Of a stretch of 8,348 nt of DNA, positions 6,027 through 8,348 are shown piece by piece. This DNA is from an uncultured Collinsella sp. Lineage in GTDB: Bacteria; Actinomycetota; Coriobacteriia; Coriobacteriales; Coriobacteriaceae. Within the stretch, counting starts at the first letter, position 1, and each line of letters opens with the position of its first letter. The stretch is from contig USBX01000031.1 of NCBI GenBank assembly GCA_900552995.1, forward strand, positions 1 through 8,348, given 5' to 3'. The notes beneath the pieces were generated by a model. That model had not been told where the DNA came from. It searched no databases and was given only the letters and a program-made list of their open reading frames with translations. Made by a program: the position numbers and the translations under genes.

Positions 6027-8302
6027 ATGCCCACCACCTCAACCGACCCGCGCGCCGCTGCTGCCGCGTTGCTGATGCCCGGTACCACCTGCCACGGCTT
6101 TGCCGTCGAGCGCTGCGAGACCGTGCCCGAACTCGACTCGGACGCCTACGTGCTGCGCCACACCGCCTCGGGCGCTCGCCTGCTGTATCTGTCATGCGAC
6201 GACGAGAACAAGGCCTTTGCCATTGGCTTTAAGACGCCGCCGGCCGATTCCACCGGCGTGTTCCATATTCTTGAGCACTCGGTGCTGTGCGGATCGGCCA
6301 AGTTTCCCGTCAAGGAGCCGTTCGTGGACCTGATCAAGAGCTCCATGCAGACGTTCCTCAACGCCATGACCTACCCCGACAAGACCATCTACCCCGTTGC
6401 CACCACCAACGAGCAGGATCTGTACAACCTGATGGACGTGTACCTGGACGCGGTGTTCAACCCGGCCATCTATACCAAGCCCACCATTTTTGAGCAGGAG
6501 GGCTGGCACTACGAACTGGACCTGCCGGAGGGCGACGGCGACAGCAGCGCCGCGAGCCTGTACGAGGGCACGCTGCGTTATAACGGCGTGGTGTTCAACG
6601 AGATGAAGGGCGCGCTGTCCGACCCCATGAGCGTGCTGGACGATGCCGTCAACGCCGCGCTCTATCCCGACACCGCCTATGCGCACGAGAGCGGCGGCGA
6701 CCCGCGCGCGATTCCCGCGCTCACCTACGAGCAGTTCCTGGACACGCACGCGCGACACTACAATCCCTCCAACTCCTACATCACGCTCTACGGCGACCTG
6801 GACGTGGACCGCGCACTGGCCTTTTTGGACGAGCGCTATCTGTCGCAGCCGAGTGCCGCGAGCCGCCGCATGGACGCTGCCGTCACCGCCGGCGAGGACC
6901 CGTCCACGCTGGCGCCCAATCCGTTGGGCGTGCAGGCGCCCGTGACCTGCGAGTACAAGCGCGTCGAGATGGCTACCACGCCCGAGAACGCCCTGGTGGG
7001 CCTGGGCCTTGTGCTGGGCCGTGCGCTCGATCGCAAGCGCACGATCGCGGCGGACATCCTGTTTGAGGCACTGCTGGGCTCCAACGAAGCGCCGGTTAAG
7101 AAGGCCATTTTGGCCGCCGGCCTGGGCGGCAACGTGGTGAGCTACACCGCGGCCGAGAGCCTGCAGCCCTACGAGCTCATCATGCTGCAAAACGCGCAGC
7201 CCGGCGTGGCGCGCGAGCTGCGCCGCGTGTTCCAGGACGCCTGCCGCGACCTATGCGAGCATGGTGTTCCACGCGAGCGCCTGGAAGCCATCATCAGCAG
7301 CAACGAATACGACCTGCGCCAGCGCGACTACGGTATCGCCGACGGCGTGGCCATTGCGTGCGACGCGCTGAGCACGTGGCTCTACGATGACGACGCCGCG
7401 ACGCTGGCGCTCAAGTACGGCCCGGTGTACGAGGAGCTGCGCAGTGAGCTGGACGGCAGCTATTTTGAGGACCTGCTGCGCGAGTTGGTGCTGGAAAACG
7501 ATCACATGGCACTGGTCGAGCTGGTGCCGGTGGACGCCGCCGAGGGTTCGGAGGGTGCCGAGGCCGCCGAGCTGGCAGCCAAGCGCGACGCCATGACCGA
7601 TGCCGAGCTGGCCGACGTGGTCGAGCGCACGGCCGCGCTGCGTGCCGCGCAGGAGGCGGAAGACACGCCCGAGGCCATGGCCACGCTGCCGCGCCTGCGC
7701 GTGTCCGACATTGGCGAGGCGCGCCCCGAGCCGCCGCTCGTCGTAGACACGACCGCACCCATCCCCTGCCTGCGCCACGGCATCCCCACCAACCGTCTGG
7801 CCTACGCCATGCAGTATTTCGACCTGAGCTGCGTCGCGTTTGAGGACCTGCCCTATGTGACGCTGCTCTGCCGCCTGCTCAAACAGCTGCCCACGAGCGA
7901 GCACTCGGCCGAGGAACTCGACAACTTGCTCGCCGGCAAGCTGGGCTTTTTGAGCTTTACGACCGAGGTCATGACCCAACCCGACGTGGACGGCGTGCAC
8001 CCCTACCTGCTGGTGAGCGCCGGCGCCCTGTCCGAGAAGATCAATGCGCTGGCGAGCCTGCCGCGCGAGGTGTGGTCGAACACGCTGCTGGCGGATGCCG
8101 ACGCCGACCGCGTCCGCGACGTGCTCACACAGATTCGCATTGGGCTTGAGCAGGGGTTTATCAACAACGGTCACTCGGCGGCACTCGGTCGCGCGATGAG
8201 CTACAGCTCGCCTTCGGCCGTGGTGTGCGAGCAGCTTTCGGGCGTTGATTTCTATCTGTTCCTGCGCGATTTGCTCGAACACTTTGACGAGCGCCTGGAC
8301 GG
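6027..8302 (+). CDS. presequence-protease-like M16C zinc metallopeptidase, partial (3' end missing)
   Basis: The start is the ATG at 6027, with AAGGAG (6014-6019) 7 bases upstream. The frame is open for 758 complete codons and then runs into adapter sequence. The inverted zinc motif HxxEH is H79-I-L-E82-H83, and the distal glutamate is probably E191 in GVVFNEMKG (186-194). KFPVKEPFVDLIKSSMQTFLNAMTYPDKT is split around 91-119 and typical of PreP/insulinase-type M16C enzymes. Approximate layout: catalytic M16 domain 44-200, second M16 domain from about 305 (with a GLGGNVVSYTAAE-like strand near 372-384), M16C-associated region from about 500, start of the second half of the clamshell near 590. 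Family members are about 970-1000 residues, so roughly a quarter is missing. They degrade short unfolded peptides inside a closed chamber. No signal peptide is seen, so it is probably cytoplasmic. It is divergent from the AlbA_2 regulator across the TATCTCTC arrays. Confidence 0.93.
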
Positions 8303-8348
8303 CTGTCTCTTATACACATCTGACGCTACCGACGATAAGGCTCGTGTA
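8303..8348 (+). other. sequencing-adapter contamination (Nextera read-2 adapter, index, P5 start)
   Basis: CTGTCTCTTATACACATCT (8303-8321) is exactly the 19-base Tn5 mosaic end used in Nextera libraries. GACGCTACCGACGA (8322-8335) is the read-2-type adapter continuation with one mismatch (A at 8328 where G is expected). TAAGGCTC (8336-8343) is the reverse complement of GAGCCTTA, which I recall as an i5 index (S521), and GTGTA (8344-8348) matches the start of the reverse-complemented P5 primer. Untrimmed read-through at a contig end explains all four parts. The region should be masked. Confidence 0.97.

Noticed and set aside
6192..8282. Long minus-strand open frames of 332 and 343 residues opposite the protease gene
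   Set aside because: They are antisense shadows of a GC-rich gene: compositionally odd (His, Gln, Val, Arg-rich), with no recognisable domains, opposite a clearly conserved M16C protein.
8303..8321. A genuine Tn5/IS50-type transposon end
   Set aside because: The mosaic end is followed directly by adapter, index and P5 bases, and no transposase or inverted partner is present. Library adapter is the only good explanation.

Overview
The window looks like a contig-end piece from a high-GC Gram-positive gut anaerobe. Collinsella or a close Coriobacteriia relative is my best guess, from GC-rich codon use, strong AGGAG-type ribosome sites, a CCA-encoding tRNA-Val and the mix of gene families. That is inference, not a database result.

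Layout, left to right. (1) Positions 1-794, minus strand: N-terminal two thirds of an EamA/DMT-type multi-pass transporter, cut by the window start. (2) 1010-1203, plus strand: a compact tRNA-Val(GAC) unit with an AT-rich UP-like palindrome, a sigma70-type promoter with 17-bp spacing, the tRNA and an intrinsic terminator. (3) 1494-3958: a patch of small, poorly characterised genes, visibly less GC-rich between about 2200 and 3400. They are a DUF5710 protein with a split zinc-binding motif (+), a 94-residue zinc-ribbon protein (-), a 208-residue protein resembling a lone SRA/PUA-like DNA-reading domain without its usual nuclease (-), and a 163-residue protein I do not recognise (+). (4) 4059-5525, minus strand: an AlbA_2 (Schlafen-like) / HATPase_c_4 / winged-helix transcriptional regulator. 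(5) 5578-5822: a striking regulatory region with two dyad-symmetric clusters of an 8-bp motif (consensus TATCTCTC), 14 copies in all by my count. Between them lie a 7+7 bp palindrome and a plausible promoter for the regulator. (6) 6027-8302, plus strand: a presequence-protease-like M16C zinc metallopeptidase, cut at the contig end.

The last 46 bases (8303-8348) are not genomic. They read as the Tn5 mosaic end used in Nextera libraries, the read-2 adapter with one mismatch, an 8-base index and the first bases of the reverse-complemented P5 primer. The protease frame stays open through this adapter, so automated annotation would add a false C-terminus.

The most interesting biology is the repeated-operator region between the regulator and the divergent protease gene. 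Its layout suggests cooperative binding, probably autoregulation by the AlbA_2/winged-helix protein, with possible reach to the protease. The lone SRA-like gene and its zinc-ribbon neighbour are a weaker lead towards nucleic-acid recognition or defence.
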